DNA of 53,486 nucleotides from Acidimicrobiia bacterium (GTDB taxonomy: Bacteria; Actinomycetota; Acidimicrobiia; IMCC26256; PALSA-555): assembly GCA_040881685.1 (NCBI GenBank), contig JBBECS010000053.1, forward strand, positions 37,631 through 91,116, in the 5' to 3' direction. The position numbers and the translations under genes are program-made. Under the pieces are notes generated by a model. That model made no database searches. It was not told where the DNA came from and saw only the letters and a program-made list of their open reading frames with translations. Positions 24,892-33,761 of the stretch are shown piece by piece (positions within the stretch are counted from its first letter, which is position 1; each line of letters starts with the position of its first letter).

Positions 24892-24897
24892 TACCCT
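24892..24897 (+). promoter_or_regulatory. Possible promoter for the Tat-exported protein
   Basis: TACCCT lies within the small inverted repeat GAGGG-GCTA-CCCTC, about 30-42 bases ahead of the candidate starts 24927 and 24939, in a 105-base divergent intergenic region. The same TACCCT hexamer sits in the palindromes of the two leader elements. Confidence 0.3.
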
Positions 24898-24938
24898 CTC
24901 CGGCGCCAGAGTCAGCGGGCACGAACATGAGGGTTCCG

Positions 24939-25790
24939 ATGACTGAGGAAGCACGCACCGAGGAAGTTCGCACCGATCGACGCCGGTTCCTCCGCCAGCT
25001 CATGGGTCGGGGCGCGGTTGCGGCGGCCGGGGCCACCGTAGCGACCGGATTGCTCGCCGAGGGCGCGAATGCTGCTCACGACGCGACGAACATCATGCAC
25101 GTTGGCGTAACCAACACTGGCATCGCGACCACCACGACGCTCAGCGGCTCGCAGTTCAACGCGGTGAACGGTAACGCGAGTCGCAGCATCACTGCGTCGC
25201 ACACCTTAGGGAGCGCGATCGCTGTCGAGGCCACCTCCAACACCGGCGCGCCCTTGAGGCTCGTCTCCGACGGCGGGTCGATCGCGATGCCCCCCACCAC
25301 GAACACGTGGGAGCAGGGGTCGATGCGCGTCGACGGCGATGGCGACATCTGGTACTGCTGGGAGGGCGGCGCGGGATCCGACAGCTCCTGGTACCCGCTC
25401 TCGCTGATCCCGGCGTTCATCCCGCTCGCCGCGCCGCAGCGGATCTACCTGTCGTCGACGACCTCGCCGTTCACGAAGATCACGAACGGTCAGGAGCGCA
25501 CGATCAGCTCGCTGACCGGCGGCCATATCCCACCGACCGCGTTTGCCGTGCTGTTCAACCTCGCAGTGATCTCGACCACGGGTACGTCGGGCTTCCTCGC
25601 CGCGTTCGCAGCCGATGTGGTCTATCCCGGCCATTCGAACATCAACTGGTTCGGAACGAACCAGATCATCGCCAACACCGTGGTGACCGCCACCGACGTC
25701 AACGGCGACTTCAAGATCCGCTGCGGCAGCAACTCCGCGGGGACCCACTTCGTCATCGACGCACTCGGCTTCTACACGCTGACGGCCTGA
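24939..25790 (+). CDS. Tat-exported Ser/Thr-rich surface or cell-wall protein
   Basis: A 283-residue exported protein. A twin-arginine signal is clear: RTDRRRFLRQL, then a hydrophobic Ala/Gly stretch ending ANAAHDA near residue 45. The mature N-terminal part is rich in Thr, Ser, Asn and Gly (GIATTTTLSGSQFNAV). The C-terminus ends in FVIDALGFYTLTA, like the VDVxGYY ends of actinobacterial secreted repeat proteins. ATG 24939 is chosen because GAGGG lies just upstream; 24927 is possible and adds four residues. It sits alone among glycan genes, so it could be the glycosylated or anchoring protein partner. That is inference. Confidence 0.68.
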   Translation: MTEEARTEEVRTDRRRFLRQLMGRGAVAAAGATVATGLLAEGANAAHDATNIMHVGVTNTGIATTTTLSGSQFNAVNGNASRSITASHTLGSAIAVEATSNTGAPLRLVSDGGSIAMPPTTNTWEQGSMRVDGDGDIWYCWEGGAGSDSSWYPLSLIPAFIPLAAPQRIYLSSTTSPFTKITNGQERTISSLTGGHIPPTAFAVLFNLAVISTTGTSGFLAAFAADVVYPGHSNINWFGTNQIIANTVVTATDVNGDFKIRCGSNSAGTHFVIDALGFYTLTA

Positions 25791-25802
25791 GGGAGCTGAC
25801 CG

Positions 25803-26021
25803 ATGGCTACGGAAGAGCAACAGAAGGCGCACGAGCGAAGCCGCCGCGTCCTCGAGCTCATGCAGAGTCGAGCCGCGGCGGAGGCCAACGGCGAGATCTC
25901 CGCCGAAGCGATCGACGCGGCCCACCAGCGCAACGCGTCGTTCTTCGACGATGCTCAAGCCCTCGTCGACAGCGCGACGCCCTCGGGGCGGCAGAAGCGG
26001 CCCAAAGCGCTGGGCTTGTAG
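25803..26021 (+). CDS. Small helical protein of unknown function
   Basis: A 72-residue protein, charged and predicted mostly helical (EEQQKAHERSRRVLELMQSR, then NGEISAEAIDAAHQRN), ending in a basic PSGRQKRPKALGL. It has no signal peptide and no cysteine. A GAGGGAG Shine-Dalgarno lies about 10 bases before the ATG, and it begins 12 bases after the Tat protein stop, so the two are probably one transcript. I do not recognise it. It may work with the exported protein, for example before export. Confidence 0.6.
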   Translation: MATEEQQKAHERSRRVLELMQSRAAAEANGEISAEAIDAAHQRNASFFDDAQALVDSATPSGRQKRPKALGL

Positions 26022-26037
26022 CGGTCGAGGTGTTGCC

Positions 26038-27978
26038 TCAGCGCGCGGCGCGCGCGGGCTGCTCCTCGAGGCGCTTGCGGTAGTGGTGCGCCTGGTCGTG
26101 AAACTGGCGTTGCCATAGCTCGAGGCCGAGCAGTCCCCACAGCTTCCGACCGAACGGACGCTCCTCGTCGAGGTGCGCGATCACCTTCGAGGCATCCACG
26201 TAGGGCCGCGACTGCGCCTCGCTCGAGCGGAACACGTCGTTCACGAAGTCGCCGAGCGGTGCATCCGGACCGTGCGTCCACTGGTGCAACGGCACTGGGA
26301 ATCCCATCTTGTCGCGCCGGTCGAGGAGCGACGCCGGTAGATCGGACCGGAACGTCTCCTTGAGGAAGTGCTTCATGTGGCCGTCGCGGAACTTCACGTC
26401 GGCCGGCACGGTGGCCATGAACTCGATCAGGGGATGGTCGAGGAACGGCACGCGTGACTCGAGGCCGTGCGCCATGCTCATGCGGTCTTCGACCTGGAGC
26501 AGCCCGGGGAGCAGGCACTTGAAGTCGAAGTGCGTCATCTTGTCGAAGTACGCCGTCTTGCGGACGTTGTCGGGGTTGTTGAAGATCGTCCGGAACTCGT
26601 CGAACACGCGCCCCCGATCGAGATCGGTCCAGTCGATCTCGTCCGCGAGCTCCGACGACCGGTCCACGAGACGGAAGTAGCGCTCGTCGAGAGGCCCGAA
26701 GAGCCCCTTTGACCAGAACTGCTCGATCAACGGCTTGTACTCGCGCAACACCCCGAGGTTCGGGATGATGGACTCCGCGGTCACCACGAACTCGCCGTCG
26801 CGATACGTACCGTCGATGGCGGCTCGGATGCACTGCTCGAAGTACGCGATGAGGTAGCGCGCGTACCCGCCGAAGATCTCGTCACCACCTTGGCCGCCGA
26901 GCACCACCTTCACGCTCTTGGCCGCGAGCTCCGAGACCATGTACTGCGGGAACGAGCCAGGACCGGCGACTGGGTAATCGAGGTGGTAGATGACCCGCTC
27001 GATCGTGCCCGCGAAGTCGTCCGCGTCGATGTCGACCTGGTGCAGCGTGGCGCCCATCTGGCGGGCAACGGTTGCGGCGTGCTCGCTCTCGTCGCACGAC
27101 GGGTACGCCGAGAACTTGCCATGGAACAGGTCGCCGCTGGCCGCCCCCGTTCGCTCCGCCAGGATCGCGACAAGGCTCGAGTCGATGCCGCCGCTCACGT
27201 ACGCGCCGACCGGCACGTCGCTGCGCAGGTGCAGGTTCACCGAGTCGGCCACGAGCTCGCGGAGACGTTCCTCACATGCCTGCGGCGTGAGCGAGAAGTC
27301 GGCCTCGTACTGCACGTCCCAGTAGCGCCAGGTGCGCACGGTGCCCCGCTCCACGAGGAGCGCGTGACCCGGGAGCAGCTGCGTGACGTCCCGAAAAAGC
27401 GTGCGGTTGCTGATCGGGTACTGGAACACGAGATATTCGGTGAGGGCATCCGGATCGGTGACCACATCCGGCAGGAAGGGCAACAGGGCCTTCACCTCGG
27501 ACGCGAACACGAAGTCCTGCCCGGGCGTCGCGAAGTAGAAGGGCTTGATGCCCAGGCGGTCACGCGCGCAGAACATGCGCTCGCCGTCCCACAGCGCGAA
27601 CGCGAACATCCCGCGGAAGTGGTCGATGCACTCGAGTCCCCAGCGACGGTATGCCGCCAGGATCACCTCGGTGTCTGACGTGCTGCGGAACTTCCAATCG
27701 CCTTCGAGCTCGGCTCGCAGCTCGAGGTAGTTGTAGATCTCGCCGTTGTACGTGATGACGGTGCCGTCGTTGCCGACAAAGGGCTGATGGCCTTCCGGTG
27801 ACACGTCGATGATGCTGAGACGTCGATGGGCGAGCCCCACCGACGCGTCGTCGGTCGTCCACGTTCCCTCGTCGTCGGGTCCGCGGTGCGCCAGCAGCTC
27901 GTTCATCACCTGGAGCAGGTGCCCGATCCCGGGGATCGGCCGCCCGTCGAGCGCGACGATGCCAGCGATCCCGCACAT
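26038..27978 (-). CDS. asnB: Asparagine synthase (glutamine-hydrolysing)
   Basis: A 646-residue two-domain amidotransferase. The N-terminal glutaminase begins MCGIAGIV with the catalytic Cys2, and RGPDDEGTW and ITYNGEIYNYLELR follow. The synthetase domain has the ATP pyrophosphate loop SGGIDSS (262-268). AsnB paralogues are common in surface-glycan loci, where they may amidate uronic acids rather than aspartate. The uronic-acid route in this window makes that attractive but unproven. A -10-like TAGCCT lies nine bases ahead of the ATG. It is divergent from the methyltransferase at 28013. Confidence 0.92.
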   Translation of the reverse strand: MCGIAGIVALDGRPIPGIGHLLQVMNELLAHRGPDDEGTWTTDDASVGLAHRRLSIIDVSPEGHQPFVGNDGTVITYNGEIYNYLELRAELEGDWKFRSTSDTEVILAAYRRWGLECIDHFRGMFAFALWDGERMFCARDRLGIKPFYFATPGQDFVFASEVKALLPFLPDVVTDPDALTEYLVFQYPISNRTLFRDVTQLLPGHALLVERGTVRTWRYWDVQYEADFSLTPQACEERLRELVADSVNLHLRSDVPVGAYVSGGIDSSLVAILAERTGAASGDLFHGKFSAYPSCDESEHAATVARQMGATLHQVDIDADDFAGTIERVIYHLDYPVAGPGSFPQYMVSELAAKSVKVVLGGQGGDEIFGGYARYLIAYFEQCIRAAIDGTYRDGEFVVTAESIIPNLGVLREYKPLIEQFWSKGLFGPLDERYFRLVDRSSELADEIDWTDLDRGRVFDEFRTIFNNPDNVRKTAYFDKMTHFDFKCLLPGLLQVEDRMSMAHGLESRVPFLDHPLIEFMATVPADVKFRDGHMKHFLKETFRSDLPASLLDRRDKMGFPVPLHQWTHGPDAPLGDFVNDVFRSSEAQSRPYVDASKVIAHLDEERPFGRKLWGLLGLELWQRQFHDQAHHYRKRLEEQPARAAR

Positions 27979-27987
27979 GAGGTTGTC

Positions 27988-27993
27988 AGGCTA
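27988..27993 (-). promoter_or_regulatory. -10-like element for asnB
   Basis: On the minus strand TAGCCT lies nine bases before the asnB ATG at 27978, in a 34-base divergent gap that also holds TAGGAT on the other strand. Confidence 0.4.
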
Positions 27994-28000
27994 CCGCTCC

Positions 28001-28006
28001 TAGGAT
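28001..28006 (+). promoter_or_regulatory. -10-like element for the methyltransferase at 28013
   Basis: TAGGAT lies six bases before the GTG at 28013, leaving no room for a ribosome binding site. This suggests a leaderless transcript. Confidence 0.45.
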
Positions 28007-28012
28007 TGCGAG

Positions 28013-28798
28013 GTGTCCGGTCCTTCGGTGCGAGATGTTCGTGCGTTCTGGGAAGGCAATCCCGTCGCGGCCGCGGCTGTCCCGTACGAGCCCGGATCGC
28101 CTGCCTTCTTCGAGTATTTCGACCGGCTGCGCGAGGAGCACGAACCGGCGCGTCTGTCACGACGGCTGCACGAATACGACGAGTTCGGCGCGCGTCGTGT
28201 GCTCGATGTGGGATGTGGCAACGGCTACGTACTCTCCCGCTACGCCCGCGCCGGCGCCGAAGTCGTGGGTATCGACGTCACCAGCACGGCTGTCGATCTC
28301 TCGCGGCGGCGATTCGCGCTCGATCGGTTGGCCGGTCGATTCCTGGTTGGGTCGGCCGAGGAGCTCCCGTTCCCGACCGACGCCTTTGATTGCGTGTGCT
28401 CAATGGGTGTGCTGCACCACACACCCAACACCGAGCGCGCGTTCGGTGAGCTCCGGCGCGTGCTCCGACCGGGCGGACTTCTCATCGTCATGCTGTACCA
28501 CCGGCACTCGGCTGTGTATTGGCGGCTGCGACTGAGAAGTCGTCGCGGTGGACGCGCGGTCGAGGACCTCGTGAACGAAGTGGATGGCGTCGGCAACCCG
28601 AAGGGTGACGTGTACACCCGCGCCGAGCTGCGCACACTGCTCGACGGGCTCGAAGACGTCCGATGCTCCGTTGCGTATCTTCGGGGTCTGCCCATAGGGG
28701 GTCGGCATTTCCCGCCGCGGGCCATCCTGCGACCGTTCGCGTCGCGGTGGGGATGGAACCTCTACGGGAAGGCCCGCAAGCCGGTCGCGAGCCCTTGA
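28013..28798 (+). CDS. Class I SAM-dependent methyltransferase
   Basis: A 261-residue methyltransferase with motif I VLDVGCGNGYVLSRYA, VVGIDVT at the end of strand 2, DCVCSMGVLHHTPN and RRVLRPGGLLIVMLYHRHS. It is a paralogue of 11411-12208 by these shared blocks. It probably O-methylates a sugar of the exported glycan. The GTG at 28013 follows TAGGAT. The stop overlaps the TTG start of the 2-epimerase (TTGA), so the two are co-translated. Confidence 0.84.
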   Translation: MSGPSVRDVRAFWEGNPVAAAAVPYEPGSPAFFEYFDRLREEHEPARLSRRLHEYDEFGARRVLDVGCGNGYVLSRYARAGAEVVGIDVTSTAVDLSRRRFALDRLAGRFLVGSAEELPFPTDAFDCVCSMGVLHHTPNTERAFGELRRVLRPGGLLIVMLYHRHSAVYWRLRLRSRRGGRAVEDLVNEVDGVGNPKGDVYTRAELRTLLDGLEDVRCSVAYLRGLPIGGRHFPPRAILRPFASRWGWNLYGKARKPVASP

Positions 28799-29820
28799 AG
28801 ATCGTCAGCGTCATCGGGACGCGCCCGCAGTACGTGAAGGCCGCGGTCGTCACGCGCGCGCTGCGAAACGATGGCCGCTTCGACGAGGTGACGATCGACA
28901 CCGGCCAGCACTACGACGCCGAGATGTCGGCGTTCCTGCTCGATGATTTGCCCGACGTACAGCGCGCCCGCAACCTCGACATCCACGGCGGTGCCGAGCA
29001 CGAGGTGCTGGGGCGCATGATCGGCTCGGTCGGGGATGCGCTCACCGAGGAGAACCCAGACGCGGTGCTCGTCTACGGCGACACCAACTCGACGCTGGCC
29101 GGCGCGCTCGCAGCGTCCACGCTCGACGTGCCGCTTGGCCACGTAGAGGCCGGGTTGCGCTCTTACAACCGATCCATGCGCGAGGAGCGCAATCGCGTGC
29201 TCGTCGACCACCTCTCGCAGCTCCTCCTCTGCCCGACGCCCACGGCGATGGAGAATTTGGCTCGCGAAGGTGTCGAGCAGGGCCTCCACCATGTCGGCGA
29301 CGTGATGTACGACGCGGCGATCGCCGCTCACGAGCAGGTGGCGAACGGTGGTGACGCGCCGGGAGCGCACGCCGTCGCGACGGTCCATCGGGCCGAAAAC
29401 ACCGATGACTCGGCGATGCTCGACAAAGTGCTTGGATACCTGCGCGGCGTCGCCGCGGAGCACCCGGTCGTGCTGCCGTTGCACCCGAGAACGCGCAAGG
29501 CGATCGACGCTGGCCGGCTTTCGACCGAAGGGCTCGACGTGCGTGAGCCAGTGAGCTACCTCGAGATGGCGCGGCTGCTGACGACCGCGACCGTGGTGTA
29601 CACCGACTCCGGCGGCCTCCAGAAGGAGGCGTACTTCGCTCGAGTTCCGTGCGTGACCTTGCGCAACGAGACCGAGTGGGTCGAGACCGTCGCGGCCGGC
29701 TGGAACCGGCTCTGGACCGTGGCCGAGTACGAGCCACGACGCGAGATCTCTGACTACGGAGACGGCCACGCGGGGCAAGCGATCGTCGACGCACTGGCAG
29801 ACACGCTCGGTACACGGTGA
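28795..29820 (+). CDS. UDP-GlcNAc 2-epimerase family (WecB/WbpI type)
   Basis: Non-hydrolysing C2 epimerase of UDP-GlcNAc or of UDP-GlcNAc(3NAc)A. The 341-residue protein starts MKIVSVIGTRPQYVKAAVV and has GQHYD, VYGDTNSTLAGA, VEAGLRSYNRSMREE, TVHRAENTDD and TDSGGLQKEA, the full family set. With a WbpB-WbpD fusion and WbpE in the same locus, the WbpI reaction (to UDP-ManNAc(3NAc)A) is a good guess; plain WecB activity is the alternative. The TTG at 28795 overlaps the preceding stop and starts exactly at the first strand, so it is preferred over 28663. The stop overlaps the next GTG. Confidence 0.9.
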   Translation: MKIVSVIGTRPQYVKAAVVTRALRNDGRFDEVTIDTGQHYDAEMSAFLLDDLPDVQRARNLDIHGGAEHEVLGRMIGSVGDALTEENPDAVLVYGDTNSTLAGALAASTLDVPLGHVEAGLRSYNRSMREERNRVLVDHLSQLLLCPTPTAMENLAREGVEQGLHHVGDVMYDAAIAAHEQVANGGDAPGAHAVATVHRAENTDDSAMLDKVLGYLRGVAAEHPVVLPLHPRTRKAIDAGRLSTEGLDVREPVSYLEMARLLTTATVVYTDSGGLQKEAYFARVPCVTLRNETEWVETVAAGWNRLWTVAEYEPRREISDYGDGHAGQAIVDALADTLGTR

Positions 29821-30992
29821 GCGATTCGCGCTCGCGGGCTCTCGTCGCGTACGTCCACTACCCCGAGACGCTCTCCTACACCAGGGACTGGCTCGACGCA
29901 TTCAGGAGCGCGCCGTCCCTCGACGTCGTCGTCGCGAACCTGGCCACGCCACTCGGTCGGCGCCGGCTTCGCCGCAGCGTTGAATCGGCCGATCTCGTCG
30001 TGCTGCTGCACACAGTGCTTGGAAACTCGCTCGGACCGGTGCGACGCTGCCTCGGACCGCTGCTCTCTCGGCGCGCCCCGCTGCTTGCGTTCGTCGCCAA
30101 CGAGGTGAGCCTCCCCGGGCAGCCGCTCGCCGAGAAAGTCGAGCTCTTGCACGAACTCGAAGCGCAGTTCGTGGCAACACAGCTCCTGGTCGAGACGAGC
30201 CAGCACCTGTACGCCGCGACGGGCGCGAAGGTGCTGGCGGCGCCGCACGCCTTGAATCCGAAGGCGTACCAGTCGGAGATGGCGAGCAAGCAGCGACCCA
30301 TCGACGTCGGTTTTCGGGGCGCGCGCTATCTCCCACACGTGGGCGACGAGGAGCGCAATCGGATCATCGACTACTTCGCGATGCAGTCTTTCGACCCGCC
30401 ACTCGTGACGGATGTGCGCACCAACGTGTCGTACGACCGCCGCGGCTGGGCGCGATTCCTCAACCGGTGCAAAGGCATCGTGGGGGCGGAGGCCGGCGCC
30501 GTCGATGTTCGCCCGGACGACGCGATCCTCCGGCAGGCGGAGGAGCAGCTCGGTGTGCGCTCGGGCGACCTCGAGCTCCGGGCGCGCCTGCGACCCGTAC
30601 ACCGCTACCTGCCGCGCGGGGCAAAGAACTTCGTGCGGCGCATCGCCGAGCGGGCCTCGGGTCGTGGGCAGCCGCCGGCACCTTCAGCCCCGTCGCCGGT
30701 GCTCATCGGTACGGGGCACTCCGGTAAATGTGTGTCGTCGCGACACTTCGACGCGATCGGCACGGAGACCTGCCAGATCCTCTTCCCTGGCCGGTACAAC
30801 GATCTGTTGGTGGCGGACCGTCATTACCTTCGCCTCGAAACCGACTTTTCGAACATCGACGACGTGCTCGCTCGCTTCCGTGACGACGCACACCGGACGA
30901 GACTCGCTCACGAGACGCGGGAGTGGGCGCTCCAGAGCCACACGCACGCGCACCGTATTCGGGCTCTCCTCGACGACGTCGGCGTTCACTAG
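29817..30992 (+). CDS. Glycosyltransferase-like protein, paralogue of 12205
   Basis: A 391-residue protein sharing a C-terminal domain with 12205-13491: SSRHFDAIGTETCQILFPGRYN, RHYLRLETDFSNIDDVLARF, and mid-protein VGFRGARYLPH and GIVGAEAGAVDV. The N-terminus RALVAYVHYPETLSYTRDWL is more divergent. These blocks resemble GT-B glycosyltransferases with a Glyco_trans_1-type C-terminus. Residues about 225-275 hold a basic Pro/Ala-rich insertion. GTG at 29817 overlaps the 2-epimerase stop (GTGA). The TAG stop overlaps the AGGAG that serves the next gene. Confidence 0.68.
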   Translation: MSDSRSRALVAYVHYPETLSYTRDWLDAFRSAPSLDVVVANLATPLGRRRLRRSVESADLVVLLHTVLGNSLGPVRRCLGPLLSRRAPLLAFVANEVSLPGQPLAEKVELLHELEAQFVATQLLVETSQHLYAATGAKVLAAPHALNPKAYQSEMASKQRPIDVGFRGARYLPHVGDEERNRIIDYFAMQSFDPPLVTDVRTNVSYDRRGWARFLNRCKGIVGAEAGAVDVRPDDAILRQAEEQLGVRSGDLELRARLRPVHRYLPRGAKNFVRRIAERASGRGQPPAPSAPSPVLIGTGHSGKCVSSRHFDAIGTETCQILFPGRYNDLLVADRHYLRLETDFSNIDDVLARFRDDAHRTRLAHETREWALQSHTHAHRIRALLDDVGVH

Positions 30993-31000
30993 GAGCGCGT

Positions 31001-32446
31001 TTGTCCTTCGCCACGCCGGTGTTCCTCTGGGTCTTCATGCCGGCCGTGCTCGGCGCGTACTGGGTTCTCCCGCCTCGGCGGCGCAACGCCGTGCTCGCGG
31101 TCGCGAGCCTCGCCTTCTACATGTACGGCGCCAAGGGCGACGTGATCCTGCTGCTCGTCGGCATGGCACTGAACTACGGCGCCGGCGTTGCGATCGGCCG
31201 GGCTGACTCGGATCAGACCCGCAACCGGATCCTGGCCGGCATCGTCATCGCCGACGTCGCGCTCCTGGCGTACTGGAAGTACGCCGGCTTCGTGTCAAGG
31301 CAAGTTGCGAGTCTCGGCGAGCTCCTCGGCGACGACAGCCTCCCGATCCTGAGGATCGCGCTCCCGATCGGGATCTCGTTCTTCACCTTCCACATGTTGA
31401 GCTATGTGATCGATGTGTGGCGCGGCCGCAGTGCACCATTGCATCGACCGCTCGACTTCGCGACGTACATCGCGATGTTTCCGCAGCTCATCGCGGGCCC
31501 CATCGTCCGCTACCACGAGATCAGCGACCAGCTGGAGGAGATCCGAACCAACCGCATGGACGATCTCGCGGCTGGCTTCCCGCGCTTTGCGCTCGGTCTG
31601 TTCAAGAAGGTCGTGATCGCCGACACGATCGCGCCGGTTGCCGATGTTGTGTTCGGTCTGAAGACGGGTGATCTGACCACGACCACCGCCTGGCTGGGGA
31701 CGGTCGCGTACACGCTCCAGATCTACTTCGATTTCTCTGGCTACACCGACATGGCGATCGGCCTCGCCCGCATGTTCGGCTTCCGTTTTCCGGAGAACTT
31801 CGCGCGCCCGTACTCATCGTTGTCCATCACGGACTTCTGGCGGCGTTGGCACATGTCGTTGTCCCGGTGGTTCCGCGACTACGTGTACATCGCCCTCGGG
31901 GGGAACCGAGACGGATCGGCACGCACCTACCGCAATCTCTACATCGTGTTCTTCCTGACGGGTCTCTGGCACGGCGCCGCCTGGCCGTTCGTACTCTGGG
32001 GCCTGTACCACGGCACGCTGCTCGTGATCGAGCGGCGGAGCCCACGATTCCGCGATGCCCACGGGCTCCCGCCGCCCGCGTCTCCCGTGGCGCACCTGTG
32101 GATGCGTGCCCGCGCGCTCGCGTTGGTGATGATCGGATGGGTGCTCTTCCGTGCGCCCGATCTCGCCGGCGCGTTCGGCGTGCTCAAGGCGATGTTCGTC
32201 CCGAGCGGGTTCGGCCTGGAGCTCACCACCGACGTTGCGCTCACAAAGGAGCGCGTGGTGGTCATCGTTCTGGCGTCGCTCGTCGTGCTGCTCCCGCGCG
32301 ACTTCGTGATGGGGCGCGTGCTCGACACCGGGCGAGACACGTTCGCACGGTCGGCGCGCCTGGCAGTCACGATCGCGGGCGCACCGTACGCCGCCGTGCT
32401 CGTCGCGGCTGGCACGTTCAGCCCCTTCCTCTACTACCAGTTCTGA
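31001..32446 (+). CDS. MBOAT family membrane O-acyltransferase (AlgI/DltB-like)
   Basis: A 481-residue membrane protein with about 11-12 helices, predicted to pass acyl groups (usually acetyl) across the membrane for glycan O-acylation. AlgI-type motifs are FATPVFLWVFMPAVLGAYW at the start, KYAGF, LPIGISFFTFHMLSYVIDV, MFPQLIAGPIVRYHE, FDFSGYTDMAIGLARMFGF, and the catalytic-histidine stretch TGLWHGAAWPFVLWGLYHG. The TTG at 31001 is chosen because AGGAG lies four bases or so upstream. The longer frame to 30923 overlaps the previous gene. The next gene encodes an AlgX/AlgJ-like partner. Confidence 0.9.
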   Translation: MSFATPVFLWVFMPAVLGAYWVLPPRRRNAVLAVASLAFYMYGAKGDVILLLVGMALNYGAGVAIGRADSDQTRNRILAGIVIADVALLAYWKYAGFVSRQVASLGELLGDDSLPILRIALPIGISFFTFHMLSYVIDVWRGRSAPLHRPLDFATYIAMFPQLIAGPIVRYHEISDQLEEIRTNRMDDLAAGFPRFALGLFKKVVIADTIAPVADVVFGLKTGDLTTTTAWLGTVAYTLQIYFDFSGYTDMAIGLARMFGFRFPENFARPYSSLSITDFWRRWHMSLSRWFRDYVYIALGGNRDGSARTYRNLYIVFFLTGLWHGAAWPFVLWGLYHGTLLVIERRSPRFRDAHGLPPPASPVAHLWMRARALALVMIGWVLFRAPDLAGAFGVLKAMFVPSGFGLELTTDVALTKERVVVIVLASLVVLLPRDFVMGRVLDTGRDTFARSARLAVTIAGAPYAAVLVAAGTFSPFLYYQF

Positions 32447-32447
32447 C

Positions 32448-33716
32448 ATGCCCCCGACGCGACGCGACCAAAGGCGAGCCCGACAGCACGCCGGCGTCTT
32501 CCGGCTCTTGGCCATCGTCTTCTTCGGAGTGCCCATCGCGCTGTGGGCGGTGGGCGTCCATTCGAACACCGGCGACAAGCGGGCCTTGGCGCCGTTCCCG
32601 AGCAGCCTGACCTCGTGGGACGTGATGGACGAGACGGCGGCCTATGTCAACGACCACGTGCCCTTCCGGGGCACAGCGATCCGCCTCCGTGCCGACATCA
32701 GCCAAGGCGTGTTCGGTGAGGCGCCGCCAGGTCAGGGTGCGATCCGTGACGACGTGCCGACGCGAAAACCTCCGACGCGGGCCAACCGCGAGTTCGTAGA
32801 TCTCCCCGAGGTCCCACCCGAACCAGAGATCGCGGGCAGCGCCGATGTGATGGTCGGCACCGACGGGTGGCTCTACCTCAACCGCGAGTTCCTCTCGGAA
32901 TGCGAGGTCACCGACGAGCAGCGGCAGGCCGTGATCGCGGGCTACGGACGGCTGCAACAAATCCTGGCCACGTCGGGACGCCAGATGTTGTTCACGATCG
33001 CGCCGGACAAGTCGACCTCCGAACCGGAGCACCTGCCGACCGACAATCCATTCGCGGAATGCAGCACGGCATCGAAGCGCGCCACGTTCACCGCGCTCCG
33101 TGATGCTGCGATCCCGGGATACATCGACATGCGTCGGATCATCGAGCAGCGCGAGAAGGCCGAGGATCGTGCGTACTACTTCCGGAAGGACACCCATTGG
33201 AACGGGCTCGCCACGGCTGCGCTGGCGGAGACCATGGTCAAAGCCATCGACCCGACGCTCCTCGAGACCACGACGATCAAGGAAGGCGTGCAGGACTACG
33301 AAGGGGACCTCACGACGTTTCTCGGAACGCCGACGGTGGACAAGGGCCTGATCACCGAGGTTGTTCGCCCCGGCGTCACCGTGACCGCCAACCGCGACAA
33401 TGCGCTCGCCGATGGCGCAACGCTCGAGCTCCACACCGCGACCACGACGAGCGCGCCGCTGTACGACGGGAGCGCCGTGGTGATCGGCGACTCGTTCGCA
33501 GGATCATCATTGCTCCAGCTCGATCCGTTCTTCCCGACGCTGCGGTGGATCCACAGCGTCACGGTCTCCGATGCGCCGTTGACGACCGTGGAGAAGATCT
33601 CCGAGGCGAAGGTCGTGATCCTGATCTCCATCGAACGTGACCTCCGCCGCGGCGTGCTGTGGACGGATGCGTTCCTCGACAAGCTCGAGGAGGTTCTGCC
33701 GGCGTATCAGCCATAG
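32448..33716 (+). CDS. AlgX/AlgJ-like SGNH acyltransferase partner
   Basis: A 422-residue protein with a basic N-terminus and one signal-anchor helix (about 18-37), then an extracytoplasmic SGNH-hydrolase-like domain. Visible motifs are GTDGWLYLNREFLSE, FTIAPDKST, the catalytic Asp-His pair in RKDTHWNGLA, and the nucleophile serine in VVIGDSFAGSS, in the AlgJ/AlgX order. It would transfer the acyl group supplied by the MBOAT protein onto the extracellular glycan. The ATG is two bases after the MBOAT stop, so the pair is one unit. Confidence 0.87.
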   Translation: MPPTRRDQRRARQHAGVFRLLAIVFFGVPIALWAVGVHSNTGDKRALAPFPSSLTSWDVMDETAAYVNDHVPFRGTAIRLRADISQGVFGEAPPGQGAIRDDVPTRKPPTRANREFVDLPEVPPEPEIAGSADVMVGTDGWLYLNREFLSECEVTDEQRQAVIAGYGRLQQILATSGRQMLFTIAPDKSTSEPEHLPTDNPFAECSTASKRATFTALRDAAIPGYIDMRRIIEQREKAEDRAYYFRKDTHWNGLATAALAETMVKAIDPTLLETTTIKEGVQDYEGDLTTFLGTPTVDKGLITEVVRPGVTVTANRDNALADGATLELHTATTTSAPLYDGSAVVIGDSFAGSSLLQLDPFFPTLRWIHSVTVSDAPLTTVEKISEAKVVILISIERDLRRGVLWTDAFLDKLEEVLPAYQP

Positions 33717-33730
33717 CCGAGGTGTCGGTC

Positions 33731-33736
33731 TACGAT
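33731..33736 (+). promoter_or_regulatory. -10-like element before wecA
   Basis: TACGAT in the 45-base gap before wecA. The predicted leader of about 18 bases includes GGAGG four bases before the ATG. Confidence 0.35.
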
Positions 33737-33761
33737 CGATCCCCGCAGCGGGTGGAGGACG

